From positions 1 through 64,000 of the forward strand of contig JAOMRN010000003.1 in the NCBI GenBank assembly GCA_028355015.1: a stretch of 64,000 bases of DNA, in the 5' to 3' direction. Position 1 is the first letter of the stretch. Every line of letters begins with the position of its first letter. The DNA is from MGIIb-O2 sp002494975. GTDB lineage: Archaea > Thermoplasmatota > Poseidoniia > Poseidoniales > Thalassarchaeaceae. Positions 8,853-17,921 of the stretch are shown here, piece by piece. A program made the position numbers and the translations under genes. The notes under the pieces are model-generated. The model worked only from the letters and a program-made list of their open reading frames with translations. It was not told where the DNA came from and ran no database searches.

Positions 8853-10448
8853 CTAATTCTTACCCCATTTCCTAATTGCTACCATAAGTTGCCTTAGTTC
8901 TTGGGGTGAGTATGTACGTGTTTGGCTGTAGGCTAGTTCGACTAGCCTAGGGTCGCCTATCATTGCTTGGACTTCTGCTGGTGGTTTTGAAGCCATTTGG
9001 TCACGGGTCAGGTCATGATGTACTCTAACCTTAGTAAATAATGCCTGCTTGACTCTTAATTTGTATGTGCTTGAATCTAACTTATTTGGCCTTTGATTAA
9101 ATCTAGTCAAATCAAATACGTGTCTCCAATTTTCTTTCTCTGGTATAACCATCATTGAAACTAGTAGTAGTAAACCTACATTGAGAACTACCAGCCATTT
9201 AAGGAATGTATTGGATGTAAGCAATACAACTGTGGACATGGCAGCTACGAATGGCGCAGAAATAGTGCCCGTTACGTGCCTGCTTTCATCGAAAACAATT
9301 TGGAAATTGCTAGTGTCTTGTCTAATTTGGCTAGAAAGTTGAGTATTATCAAATTCCATCATTGAATGTATTAGCATCTGGAAATATACGCTATTGCCAT
9401 TCCAGTCATTGTTATCATTAATTTCATTCATCCAACATTTTGATTCTACAATTCCTTCACAAGAACTTCTCATCCCAGTTTCTGCAGCAGTAGATATATC
9501 CCATAGTCTATTTGAAAATGCTTCGTCATCAGAAACGAACACAATACTGCCTGTGACTCTTATTTCCTCTAAGTCATTCAATCCACCCTTTCCTGTCACC
9601 TTGTCGTAGACTGGGACATTAGGGTAATCTACACGTATCATTAACGACAAATCTCCAGGTGCGGGATTTTCAGCATTACTAGAATCTCCATCTCCTACGA
9701 TATCTATGAATGCAGATGAGGATGCTGATGCGAGAACACTGACTTGTCTCTGGCTATTTGGATTCTGTTGTGGTAAATCTTCTGATGTCGGTTCAAACCT
9801 TATTCCAGTAGGGGAACGGAACATGACTGGAATTCTACATGACCTAGGGTCATTATTCGAGATTTGAAATTCTGAACAACCTTTCCTGGCAGCACCTGCT
9901 TCCATTTCATTGACGTCGTTTTCGACACTTGCAACGCTCCAAACATTCCGCCATACAGGTAGTGCTGTTGAACCATCTTCATTATATTCTAACCAATGCT
10001 GATTTTGATCTAATAATGGTGAATCAAAATATGATATCCCGAATTTTGAAGCCAGCCTATTTGCATTAGTATTATCTGCTGCAACTATCACCTTCCCACC
10101 TTTCTCAGTTACAAAATCATAGATTGCATCTGCTGCAGTTTCGTCTATTGGTTTCTCGGGAGAAACAATAACTAACATTGTTCGATGAGGATCTTTCCAA
10201 TCATTGACTAGCATTGGAGTTGACATTGTGTTTGCAATGAAGTAACTATCAGGTAGTCCCGTTGGATCTGACATGTCAGCTCTCATCTCACTAAGTTGTG
10301 CTAAATCATCCGATTCATAGGCTGAATATGAGGTGTCTTTTCCAATAACCATAATCATTGGTGCGAGTAAAAGAAGTACAACAGTTACAGCGATAGAGCC
10401 TATCACCACTGTATTGAAATCAAGATTATTTTCTTTTTCTTCAGACAT
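8853..10448 (-). CDS. DUF4350-type membrane protein
   Basis: A 531-residue protein with a first transmembrane segment at about residues 15-36, a large extracytoplasmic region, and a second membrane segment near 395-435. The extracellular part starts with a DUF4350-like domain: TMLVIVSPEKPIDETAADAI followed by FVTEKGGKVIVAADNTNAN resembles GATase-like folds found next to MoxR/DUF58 genes. The C-terminal 90 residues are cytoplasmic and basic. It is the first gene of the four-gene operon. Assignment rests on the N-terminal half and on context. Confidence 0.72.
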   Translation of the reverse strand: MSEEKENNLDFNTVVIGSIAVTVVLLLLAPMIMVIGKDTSYSAYESDDLAQLSEMRADMSDPTGLPDSYFIANTMSTPMLVNDWKDPHRTMLVIVSPEKPIDETAADAIYDFVTEKGGKVIVAADNTNANRLASKFGISYFDSPLLDQNQHWLEYNEDGSTALPVWRNVWSVASVENDVNEMEAGAARKGCSEFQISNNDPRSCRIPVMFRSPTGIRFEPTSEDLPQQNPNSQRQVSVLASASSSAFIDIVGDGDSSNAENPAPGDLSLMIRVDYPNVPVYDKVTGKGGLNDLEEIRVTGSIVFVSDDEAFSNRLWDISTAAETGMRSSCEGIVESKCWMNEINDNNDWNGNSVYFQMLIHSMMEFDNTQLSSQIRQDTSNFQIVFDESRHVTGTISAPFVAAMSTVVLLTSNTFLKWLVVLNVGLLLLVSMMVIPEKENWRHVFDLTRFNQRPNKLDSSTYKLRVKQALFTKVRVHHDLTRDQMASKPPAEVQAMIGDPRLVELAYSQTRTYSPQELRQLMVAIRKWGKN

Positions 10449-10614
10449 AATTAATCAATCCATTTTATTTGATATAGAACATAGCAAACGCTGACAGTAA
10501 CTCAACCCACTGATGAATGACAGTTATATGTTGCTGCCGTTAGTTCAGGTCAATAACTCGTTTGTATTATCTAAAGTGTATTTTTAGCACTGTTCCCGCA
10601 ACTCTTTTTTTAGA
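10449..10614. promoter_or_regulatory. Intergenic region with the promoter of the MoxR/DUF58 operon
   Basis: 166 bp without a gene, between the 3' end of the secreted protein gene and the start of the DUF4350 gene. Read on the minus strand it holds AT-rich stretches near 10465-10480 (a run including ATATCAAATAAA) and near 10525, either of which could be a TATA element. The T-run at 10605-10612 on the plus strand lies just outside the stop of the secreted protein gene. No RNA gene or repeat is visible. Confidence 0.4.
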
Positions 10615-11577
10615 TTAATTATATCTTTTTTTACTATTTATTTCAGCATAAAATAGAGCCATGATTGAAGATAGTAGAATCGCACCTATTCCTGAAGCCG
10701 GAAGACTAGAATCTACTACTTCTGAAACACTGTTTTCATCATCATCATCATCATCATTTTGATTGTCTACTGGTTTAGCAAGTGGGGGTTCTACTGTAAT
10801 CGAAGTTTCATCTTCTGATATTTTTGAATTCCCAGCATTCATTGCTCCGTTAGAAAATATTGTAATCTCTAATTTACAATTTTTCCTTGGGTGACTATCC
10901 GATGCAGTTATTTTCAAGTCAGCATTTGTTGATTGACCCGTCTCAAGATCTGTTACAAGTAACTTGTCCAATCCATTATCTAATGTCATTAATGGACAAT
11001 TATCTGACAAATCAATTTCACCAACTTTATCTTTTATGTTCCCATTATTGGTAACAGTAACTCTTAGAATCATATCAGTTCCTGCGTTCATTGCCCCTGC
11101 AGGATCTGCTATGTCTACTGTGATAGAATGTATTGTTGGAATTTCAATATCTGCCACTGCCTCTTGATTTTCAGGAATAATTACTGCAATCCCTGCTCTC
11201 GATACTAAAGTCGCTGTAATTTTCATTTCACCCTTAGACATTGCTGCAAAATTGAAAACATCTATATCTTCTATGATAAGGTTGAATGTTTCATTGTCTC
11301 CTGCCTGTATTTTTTCTGATTCTGGACCATCAGCAAGTCCTTCAAAAGGCAACTCATATTCAAAACTGATTTCAACTTCAAACATTTGAGTATTATGGAC
11401 ATAGAATTGTATCACTCGTTCTCCATTTTCATTTAGAACAAATGCTTTCCCCTCATCGTCTGCAATATATTTTATCCCCAACTCCCAATTTCCTAACTCT
11501 GGTTCCTGTGCATAGGTAAGCATGGCAGAATTGGAAAATAAAAACGTAAATACAACAAAATAAACAAATTTCTTCAT
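10615..11577 (-). CDS. Secreted protein with C-terminal membrane anchor, last gene of the molybdenum hydroxylase operon
   Basis: Not recognised as a named family. The 320-residue product has a signal peptide (to about AQEP, residue 24), beta-rich domains resembling the CARDB/DUF11 type (ILRVTVTNNGNIKDKVGEI near 175), a linker of seven acidic residues, and a C-terminal hydrophobic segment preceded by SLPASGIG and followed by basic residues. That end resembles a sorting/anchoring signal. Start: ATG 11577 has SD AGGTG at the proper distance, while GTG 11586 overlaps it. It begins one base after the stop of the FAD subunit gene, so co-expression with the hydroxylase is likely. Function unknown. 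Confidence 0.65.
   Translation of the reverse strand: MKKFVYFVVFTFLFSNSAMLTYAQEPELGNWELGIKYIADDEGKAFVLNENGERVIQFYVHNTQMFEVEISFEYELPFEGLADGPESEKIQAGDNETFNLIIEDIDVFNFAAMSKGEMKITATLVSRAGIAVIIPENQEAVADIEIPTIHSITVDIADPAGAMNAGTDMILRVTVTNNGNIKDKVGEIDLSDNCPLMTLDNGLDKLLVTDLETGQSTNADLKITASDSHPRKNCKLEITIFSNGAMNAGNSKISEDETSITVEPPLAKPVDNQNDDDDDDENSVSEVVDSSLPASGIGAILLSSIMALFYAEINSKKRYN
10736..10757. repeat. (TCA)n microsatellite inside a coding region
   Basis: Seven TCA copies on the plus strand encode the acidic Asp linker before the C-terminal anchor of the secreted protein. The tract keeps the frame in steps of three, so length changes would only alter linker length. Confidence 0.8.
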
Positions 11578-11578
11578 C

Positions 11579-12559
11579 TTACTCACCTAATAGGCCCTTA
11601 CAGGCTCTCTTTGTTAATACCTTCACCATTTTTCTTCTATAAGATGGGGTATACCATGTATTTTGCACTGGTTTCACCGCTTTTCTGATTTGTTCAGATA
11701 GAATTTTGATACTCTCATTTCCATTCCAGTCTTTTACTAGTTCAGAAGAGATATCCTCATGGTATCCAGGTATTGATTCTAGACCAGTGGTTGCTACTCT
11801 TAATTGCTTGAGCTTTTCACCTTCTTTTTTCCAAAGAACTGCAACGCCTGCTTCTGGGAAATCCCAAGATTCTCGTTGCCTTAATTTTTGATAATCTCCT
11901 TCCCATTGCAGAGTTTCTTTTGGTATGGTTATATGAGTTAGTAATTCTCCAGGTAATAATTTATTCTTCTTCATTCCATCTAATTCAAAGAAGTCGTTCA
12001 ATAACATCTCTCTCTTCCCTGATATAGATATCAAGTGTACTCTGGCTCCCATGCACATTAATACCGGCGCCAAATCTGCTTGATACGTAGCCACACATAA
12101 TGTATTTTGATTGGGTATAACTCTACAATCTGCTCCTGTTCCACAATCGCATTTATGGCACCATTCTATTGATTCTCTCCAATCTTCTGTTTGATTATAC
12201 CAGTAACAGCGAGTATCTAAACAAATATTTCCACCTACTGTTCCTGAACGTCTAATCATGATACTAGCTATTGAATTAGCAGATTTTGCTAGGACAGGAT
12301 GAGTTAATTCTGAATCAGCTAAATCTTGTAATCTCACCATTGCTCCAATATGTGTTTTGGATAGTTCAGTTAATTGCGAAATTTTAGCCAATGAAATTAC
12401 ATTTTTCTTTGAATTTAGATGCCATTTATAGTTCGGAAGCAAATCAGTACCTCCTGCAACCCAATCAAATTCTTCTTCTTTGGAGTGCATCTGTTTAGCA
12501 ATTTCTATTGCTTCATCTATACTAGTTGGCATGTGCAACTTAAATGGAGGCATTTTCAT
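11579..12559 (-). CDS. FAD-binding subunit of molybdenum hydroxylase, HcrB-like with extra Fe-S loop
   Basis: A 326-residue FAD subunit of the xanthine oxidase family: DWVAGGTDLLPNYKWH (residues 32-47) and RRSGTVGGNIC (103-113) are the FAD motifs. Between them and VATYQADLAPVLMCMGA lies a cysteine-rich insert, C113, C118, C134, C137, C139, C145, C155. An insert of this place and spacing is known from the beta subunit of 4-hydroxybenzoyl-CoA reductase, where it holds an additional [4Fe-4S] cluster. Start ATG 12559 follows the large-subunit stop by one base with SD AGGTGA upstream. The exact substrate cannot be read from the sequence. Confidence 0.88.
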   Translation of the reverse strand: MKMPPFKLHMPTSIDEAIEIAKQMHSKEEEFDWVAGGTDLLPNYKWHLNSKKNVISLAKISQLTELSKTHIGAMVRLQDLADSELTHPVLAKSANSIASIMIRRSGTVGGNICLDTRCYWYNQTEDWRESIEWCHKCDCGTGADCRVIPNQNTLCVATYQADLAPVLMCMGARVHLISISGKREMLLNDFFELDGMKKNKLLPGELLTHITIPKETLQWEGDYQKLRQRESWDFPEAGVAVLWKKEGEKLKQLRVATTGLESIPGYHEDISSELVKDWNGNESIKILSEQIRKAVKPVQNTWYTPSYRRKMVKVLTKRACKGLLGE

Positions 12560-12560
12560 T

Positions 12561-15338
12561 TTATTCACCTCTTTTCCTTCTTTCAGTGTGTAACCATGCA
12601 CTTCCTGCTAAACGAGGTTTTTCCAGATATTCTTTTGATGGAATTACAGTGACTCTCCAAGATTCATCAACCTCATCCGGAGGGATTGTGGGATCCATTC
12701 CAAATAACGCGCCGTTATGGTAAGGTTTGATATCGGATTTCAGTCTCCTTTCTCTGTCTCTTATAGAATGCTGGTCTGCTCTTTTCTCTAGGATCTCTTG
12801 TAATTCTGAAATTTCTAAACGAGGTGACGGTAAATCAGTAGGGTCATCGATTTTCAATTCTCTACATTTTTTCTCAATGTCTTTGTATAGCCTATCGGGA
12901 GTTATAGGTAGTTCATTACTTCTGACGCCTATGGCGTCATAAACTGCATTACAAACTGCTGGTAAGATTGGTAAAAGTGGCCCCTCACCGGCTTCCTTGG
13001 CTCCAAAAGGCCCTTCTGGATCATTTGATTCCACAATTATTGGCGTCACTTCTGGCATTTCATGTATGCTTGGAATCTTATAATCTAGAAGATCAGTATT
13101 CATTAAATTTCCAGTTCTGCCATATCGCATTTCTTCAGATAGAACCTGACCCATACCCATATGGCAAGAACCAATTATTTGCCCCTTAACTGCGAGTGGA
13201 TTCAATGCTTTACCACAATCATGTGCTGCCCACACTTTCTCAACTTTTGTTTGCCCAGTCTCTACATCAACTTTCACTTCTGCAACATATGCAGAGAATG
13301 AATAAGCGGGTGCTAAACCTGCTGCTGCACCCTTATGCGCCCGTCCCATTGGTGGGGTCCTATACGCTCCCGATGCGACTAATGCTCCTCTCTCTTCTTG
13401 TGCTTTATGCAATGCTTCGAGGTATGATACTCCTACCGCTGGGTCATCCTTTCTGAAAATTCTTCTATCGCCGATTACTAATTTTTCTACTGGTGCATCT
13501 GTAATTTCCGAAGTCGCATTCAGTAACTCTTCTCTGATTTTCATTGCTGCTGATATTGCTGCATTGGCATTCATGAAAGTAACTCTAGAAGAATATGAAC
13601 CTAGATCTACGGGGGATGTATCGGTCTCTCTAGATTTTATTCTAATCATATCAAGAGGTAATCCAAGTACTTCTGCAACAGACTGAGCTACTACAGTATC
13701 TGACCCTTGTCCAATATCTGCAGCACCTGTATGGACGGTTACTCCTCCATCCATATCAATTTTCAGATGTACAGTTGCGTGAGGGAATTTATTTGGGTCC
13801 CAATGTATAGGCAATCCACTTCCCGAAATAAAGAAACCACATCCTATACCTATTCCATGACCTAATGGCATTTTTCTAAATTTATCCTTCCATCCTGACT
13901 CTTTCATTACTCGTTCTAAACATTCTCTCATGCCGATGCTTGTTACTCTAAAACCAGTTATCGTAGCAGAATTTGGTGGGAGCAGGTTTGCCAGTCTAAA
14001 TGAAATCGGATCTACTTGTAGTTTTTCAGACAGGTCGTCTATTCCAACCTCAACTGCACACCTAGAGTTTACAGCTCCATGGCCTCTCATTGCTCCACTT
14101 GCCGGTTTGTTAGTCCAAACTCTCGCTCCTGTGTAATGGAATGCTCCTATTTCATAAGGTGCAGTGTGCAGTACTCCATTGTAGTAAGTGGTGACATGAC
14201 CAAAAGAGGCAAATGCTCCTCCATCAATAAGGGCGTCAGTCTCAATGCCGCAGAGTCTTCCTTGTTTATCGGCATGCAGATTCATTTCGATATGAGATGG
14301 GTGTCTTCCACGATTTATCCAATATACTTCTTCTCGATCAAATGTAATTCGTACCGGCCTACCTGACTTTCTAGCTAATATTGAAGCACACATTTCATGT
14401 GGGAATGGGTCAGATTTTCCTCCGAACCCCCCTCCTACAAATGTTCTATGTACATTTATCTGATGCATTGGTATCTCTAGTACATCTGCTAATGCTCTGT
14501 GTACATAGTGAGGTACTTGTTGCGGCGTGTATAGTGTCAATCTACCAGACGGGTCCCAATCAGCAACTACTGCATGTGGTTCAGTAGCAGCATGATTTAC
14601 TCCATTAAAAAACCAATTATTTTTATGACTGACAACTGCATTTTCTTGCATAGATTCTATATTTCCAAACTCTTGAAAAACTCTTTTTTGAACATTTGCT
14701 TCACCAATATGGTATTCGCCTCTATCATGGATAGGGTCTTTTGAGTCTTTCAGGCCATCTTTCATATCATGTATCGATTCTAATACTTCATATTCTACAT
14801 TAATTAGTCGAACTGCTTCCAAAGCTGTAGTCTCATCTTCTGCTGCGACACAAGCGACTAAATCTCCGATATGTCTTACTCTCTCTACTGCCATAGCATG
14901 CTCGTCCTTAGTTACCGGAAGAACGCCAAACTTGTTGCTTGCATCATCTCCTGTTGCTATAGATACCACGCCAGGTAATTCTAATGCTTTAGATAAATCA
15001 ATAGACAATACTCTTGCATAATGGTGGGGTGATCTTACTATTTTACCTATTAATTCATTTGGTAATCTTATATCATCACCATACTTTGCTCTACCAGTGA
15101 CTTTCCATTTACTATCGACAAGTGAGGTTGGTTTACCAACTATTCTTCCTGTAATCAATTTATCATGTTTATGATCGCCCCAAGGTTGCTCTTTTTTCCC
15201 CCCTTGACTCTCAGGAATCATTTCCTCATCCCGAGCCTCGCTGAAGGGACTTTTCCCACCGGAGCCAGGCCTAGAAAAAGAGATTTTACCTGGTTGTTGT
15301 CTGTAGCCAACCATCTCTTTTTTTTCCTTTTTGGTCAT
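12561..15338 (-). CDS. Molybdopterin-binding large subunit of molybdenum hydroxylase
   Basis: A 925-residue large subunit that would hold the molybdenum cofactor and the active site. The first 65 residues are an unusual hydrophilic extension. Then come the aldehyde oxidase/xanthine dehydrogenase a/b hammerhead domain (VTGRAKYGDDIRL), the Moco-binding FVGGGFGGKSDPF near residue 305, SGAMRGHGAVNSR near 420, and the conserved GPFGAKEAGEG near 800 with the catalytic glutamate. The CO dehydrogenase active-site loop AYxCSFR is absent, so this is not a CoxL. It follows the Fe-S subunit by 9 bp. Aromatic acyl-CoA, purine or aldehyde substrates remain possible. Confidence 0.9.
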   Translation of the reverse strand: MTKKEKKEMVGYRQQPGKISFSRPGSGGKSPFSEARDEEMIPESQGGKKEQPWGDHKHDKLITGRIVGKPTSLVDSKWKVTGRAKYGDDIRLPNELIGKIVRSPHHYARVLSIDLSKALELPGVVSIATGDDASNKFGVLPVTKDEHAMAVERVRHIGDLVACVAAEDETTALEAVRLINVEYEVLESIHDMKDGLKDSKDPIHDRGEYHIGEANVQKRVFQEFGNIESMQENAVVSHKNNWFFNGVNHAATEPHAVVADWDPSGRLTLYTPQQVPHYVHRALADVLEIPMHQINVHRTFVGGGFGGKSDPFPHEMCASILARKSGRPVRITFDREEVYWINRGRHPSHIEMNLHADKQGRLCGIETDALIDGGAFASFGHVTTYYNGVLHTAPYEIGAFHYTGARVWTNKPASGAMRGHGAVNSRCAVEVGIDDLSEKLQVDPISFRLANLLPPNSATITGFRVTSIGMRECLERVMKESGWKDKFRKMPLGHGIGIGCGFFISGSGLPIHWDPNKFPHATVHLKIDMDGGVTVHTGAADIGQGSDTVVAQSVAEVLGLPLDMIRIKSRETDTSPVDLGSYSSRVTFMNANAAISAAMKIREELLNATSEITDAPVEKLVIGDRRIFRKDDPAVGVSYLEALHKAQEERGALVASGAYRTPPMGRAHKGAAAGLAPAYSFSAYVAEVKVDVETGQTKVEKVWAAHDCGKALNPLAVKGQIIGSCHMGMGQVLSEEMRYGRTGNLMNTDLLDYKIPSIHEMPEVTPIIVESNDPEGPFGAKEAGEGPLLPILPAVCNAVYDAIGVRSNELPITPDRLYKDIEKKCRELKIDDPTDLPSPRLEISELQEILEKRADQHSIRDRERRLKSDIKPYHNGALFGMDPTIPPDEVDESWRVTVIPSKEYLEKPRLAGSAWLHTERRKRGE

Positions 15339-15347
15339 AAAAAGCCC

Positions 15348-15944
15348 TCATTCATCAAATCCAGGATTAGGATTACTCTTAGGTTCTGTAGAATTATTGA
15401 TATTTTGCCCTGAGTTTAATAATTCGCTTGCTGCTCTGACTGAATCAACAATTTGTTGATAACCTGTACATCTGCACAGATTTCCCTCAATTGCATTTTT
15501 AATTTCGGAATCATTAGGGGATGGGTTTTCATTTAATAGAGCAGAAATTACTACTAAAAATCCTGGAGTACAGAATCCACATTGGCTTCCACCATATTCT
15601 CCAAACATTTCTTGAATAGGATGTAGGTGATGGCCGTCTGCTAATCCTTCAACGGTTGTAATCTCACAGTCGCTGACTTCTTGAGCTAGAACAAGGCACG
15701 ATAGTTTTGGTTTTCCGTTAACTAATATCGAACAACAACCACAAGTCCCCATGTCGCATCCTCTTTTTACACCAAGGGTTCCAACTTGATCTCTTAAAAC
15801 ATCAAGAAGTATAGCATTGCTCTCAATTGGTTTGGAAATTAGTTTGCCATTTATGGTTGCTTCCCAGGGTATTTTTTCAGACCCAGGGAGCATTGGAAGA
15901 CGTATGACACTCATGCTAACAACGTCACCAAAAGGGTTTGCCAT
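15348..15944 (-). CDS. [2Fe-2S] small subunit of molybdenum hydroxylase
   Basis: A 198-residue iron-sulfur subunit with two [2Fe-2S] sites: the plant-ferredoxin type site CDMGTCGCC plus SCLVLA at about residues 59-88, and the alpha-helical site QCGFCTPGF plus LCRCTGYQ at about 116-160. It relays electrons between Moco in the large subunit and FAD. The N-terminal 25 residues and the Asn/Pro-rich C-terminal tail are longer than usual for this family. It is the first structural gene and starts 28 bp after the HTH_10 regulator gene on the same strand. Confidence 0.93.
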   Translation of the reverse strand: MANPFGDVVSMSVIRLPMLPGSEKIPWEATINGKLISKPIESNAILLDVLRDQVGTLGVKRGCDMGTCGCCSILVNGKPKLSCLVLAQEVSDCEITTVEGLADGHHLHPIQEMFGEYGGSQCGFCTPGFLVVISALLNENPSPNDSEIKNAIEGNLCRCTGYQQIVDSVRAASELLNSGQNINNSTEPKSNPNPGFDE

Positions 15945-15972
15945 TTTAGTATTCGGTCCAAGACTTTCTGAC

Positions 15973-16623
15973 TTAGCTCAAATCATTGAATATTTTATTC
16001 ATTATTTCAACTTCCGCTCTTCGTATATGTTCGCCATATGTGCTTCTAGCCATTTGCATCTCATCTGCAAGTTGTTTTAGCGTTACATTTCTATCCATAC
16101 TATAGAACCCCTTCCTTATAGCATGAGATAAAACTTCCACTTGCCTTTCCGTAAGGATTGTTTTCCATACGTTATCATTATTTTCTTTCTGAAATGTTTG
16201 TACAGAAATATTATCTGGGGGTAAAACAATTCTAATTAGTTGAATAAATCTTCTAACTGAGTTTGATAGTCCCGAAATTCTCATCTCCATACCCTCTTTT
16301 TCAGAAATACCATAAGGTGGATGGATGTGAATATTGGATAATTCTATTGCAGTAACGGCTAAGTTATGATTGCAGAAAAGACTAACTAAAACACCATCTT
16401 CATTTTCTTCATGGATTTCGATAACTTCGAAATTTTCTAAATCATTGAGTTCTTCAATCTTTTTCCCTTCTTTCAATTTGACTTCAGCTAACTGAGTTAC
16501 TCCTTTGTCAGTAATTGAAAGATGGCCTAAAATTTCCATTCTTTCACAAATTTCTAAAATACTTGAAATTTCTTTTGAACCACGTAAAGAACTAGTCTTC
16601 CATCTTAGAATGACCTTACGCAT
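15973..16623 (-). CDS. HTH_10 (bacterio-opsin activator type) transcription regulator
   Basis: A 216-residue protein whose C-terminal 65 residues form an HTH_10 domain: LTERQVEVLSHAIRKGFYSM, then TLKQLADEMQMARSTYGEHI as the recognition helix region. This domain is characteristic of archaeal Bat-type regulators. The N-terminal 150 residues are probably the sensing domain, of the kind seen in many HTH_10 proteins, with no cysteine or heme motif visible. It lies immediately upstream of and on the same strand as the hydroxylase subunit genes, so it likely controls them, but I see no operator evidence. Confidence 0.85.
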   Translation of the reverse strand: MRKVILRWKTSSLRGSKEISSILEICERMEILGHLSITDKGVTQLAEVKLKEGKKIEELNDLENFEVIEIHEENEDGVLVSLFCNHNLAVTAIELSNIHIHPPYGISEKEGMEMRISGLSNSVRRFIQLIRIVLPPDNISVQTFQKENNDNVWKTILTERQVEVLSHAIRKGFYSMDRNVTLKQLADEMQMARSTYGEHIRRAEVEIMNKIFNDLS

Positions 16624-16666
16624 AACAGCGTGCAGTGCCTTTGTCTTATTGAATCCGCCGATACTG

Positions 16667-17881
16667 CTAATTCCAGTATGATTCTCTAATTTGTTGATTT
16701 GTTTCCATACATGTGGTCACATCAGAAGGTCTGTTAGGTTGCGTACTCATCCCATTAAGATGATTTATAATTGGCTGCACATTTGATTCGTTAACTACAC
16801 CCCATCCAAGTTGTGTACAAGGGGCTACTGGAGATACAGGTGTTGTTCCCGACAATGGGTCCCATGTGCTGAATGAGGGGTACCAAGCGGAAAGATTCAG
16901 AGCATCTCTAATTTGTGCTTGTGATATATTTAGTTCGTTTCCATTTACTAAGAAACCACCTCTTGTGTCCGGGCTAGCACCTGAGGAGTAATCTTCTGAT
17001 TCAGTTCTAAGTTGTTGGATAATTTTTGATAGAAGCCCTGCAGTTCTTGGAGTCGCAAAAGAGGTGCCACTAGTTTCATGATAACCGTCAATGTCATCAT
17101 GATTTGGCAATACTTGGGTCCAATCTGCTGCTATATCGGGATATGAACCGCTCATAGTTTCTTTCTGATCATCGCCTTCTTCAGCATATCCTGAGACTCC
17201 TATGCTCCAAGGTGGGCCTGCTGTAGAATCTTGAACTGCTGGAGACGGGGAATTATCAGCAGCGCCAGTATGAATCTTCTTTTCTTGCACTACTGCAATC
17301 TTTGTTGCATCTTCGATACCCGGGACAGGTATTGAACCAATAGGTCCGAAACTTGTCGTTATTATGTCAACCAATGGTTGATTTGCTGCAGCCAGTACTG
17401 CAGCATCACTGAATCCTTCGACAAAGAATATTATAGCATCCGGATTCGCATTTAACACAGCCCCAGTAACAGCTGAACCATGCCCATCTGAGGGGTCATC
17501 AAGTATCGGTATATCTGTTTCATCGTCTGGTGTAGTACCTATTATTTTTGTACCTGGGAAATATACGATGTCGGTTGAATTTATGATGTCCCAACATGAC
17601 TCCTTATCTGCATCATATCTTTCTTGCCAATTTCCTACAAATGTTAGTTCACAGGTCATTGTTACTCCTAATCCTTCTAAAAGCCATTGTGGATACGTTT
17701 CATTTGTTCTGAAATGGTCATGATATACATTAATTCCAGTATCAACTGGTGCGACCACCGAATAAGTTCTAAAGTCATTTTCTGTTTCAATAACATCGTC
17801 TTTTTCAACTTCGTTAGCCAAACATCCACTAAATGATGCTAGTGTCATTACTAACACAAGAGTCACAGTCAGATTCTTCAT
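16667..17881 (-). CDS. Subtilisin-like (S8) lipoprotein
   Basis: A 404-residue protein. The signal sequence ends in a lipobox (SFSGC, Cys19), so it is probably lipid-anchored outside the cell. S8 motifs are present: the Asp site VDTGINVYHDH near residue 51, the His site DDPSDGHGSAVTGA near 130, and the Ser site GTSFATPRTAGLL near 267. The HGxxVxG form and the preceding DDP vary from the usual NxHGTHVAG, and the His-Asp spacing is larger than in subtilisin. It probably cleaves peptides outside the cell, but activity is not certain. It sits between the XdhC and regulator genes. Confidence 0.75.
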   Translation of the reverse strand: MKNLTVTLVLVMTLASFSGCLANEVEKDDVIETENDFRTYSVVAPVDTGINVYHDHFRTNETYPQWLLEGLGVTMTCELTFVGNWQERYDADKESCWDIINSTDIVYFPGTKIIGTTPDDETDIPILDDPSDGHGSAVTGAVLNANPDAIIFFVEGFSDAAVLAAANQPLVDIITTSFGPIGSIPVPGIEDATKIAVVQEKKIHTGAADNSPSPAVQDSTAGPPWSIGVSGYAEEGDDQKETMSGSYPDIAADWTQVLPNHDDIDGYHETSGTSFATPRTAGLLSKIIQQLRTESEDYSSGASPDTRGGFLVNGNELNISQAQIRDALNLSAWYPSFSTWDPLSGTTPVSPVAPCTQLGWGVVNESNVQPIINHLNGMSTQPNRPSDVTTCMETNQQIRESYWN

Positions 17882-17921
17882 TATATGACCGAGAGATAAC
17901 TTCTTTTTCAGTTCTCCGTAT

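Noticed and set aside
10736..10757. Phase-variable microsatellite
   Set aside because: The tract is a trinucleotide within the frame, so length changes would not switch the gene off; it encodes a simple Asp linker.
12561..15338. Carbon monoxide dehydrogenase large subunit (CoxL)
   Set aside because: The active-site loop AYxCSFR is absent; the FAD subunit carries an HcrB-like Fe-S loop instead.
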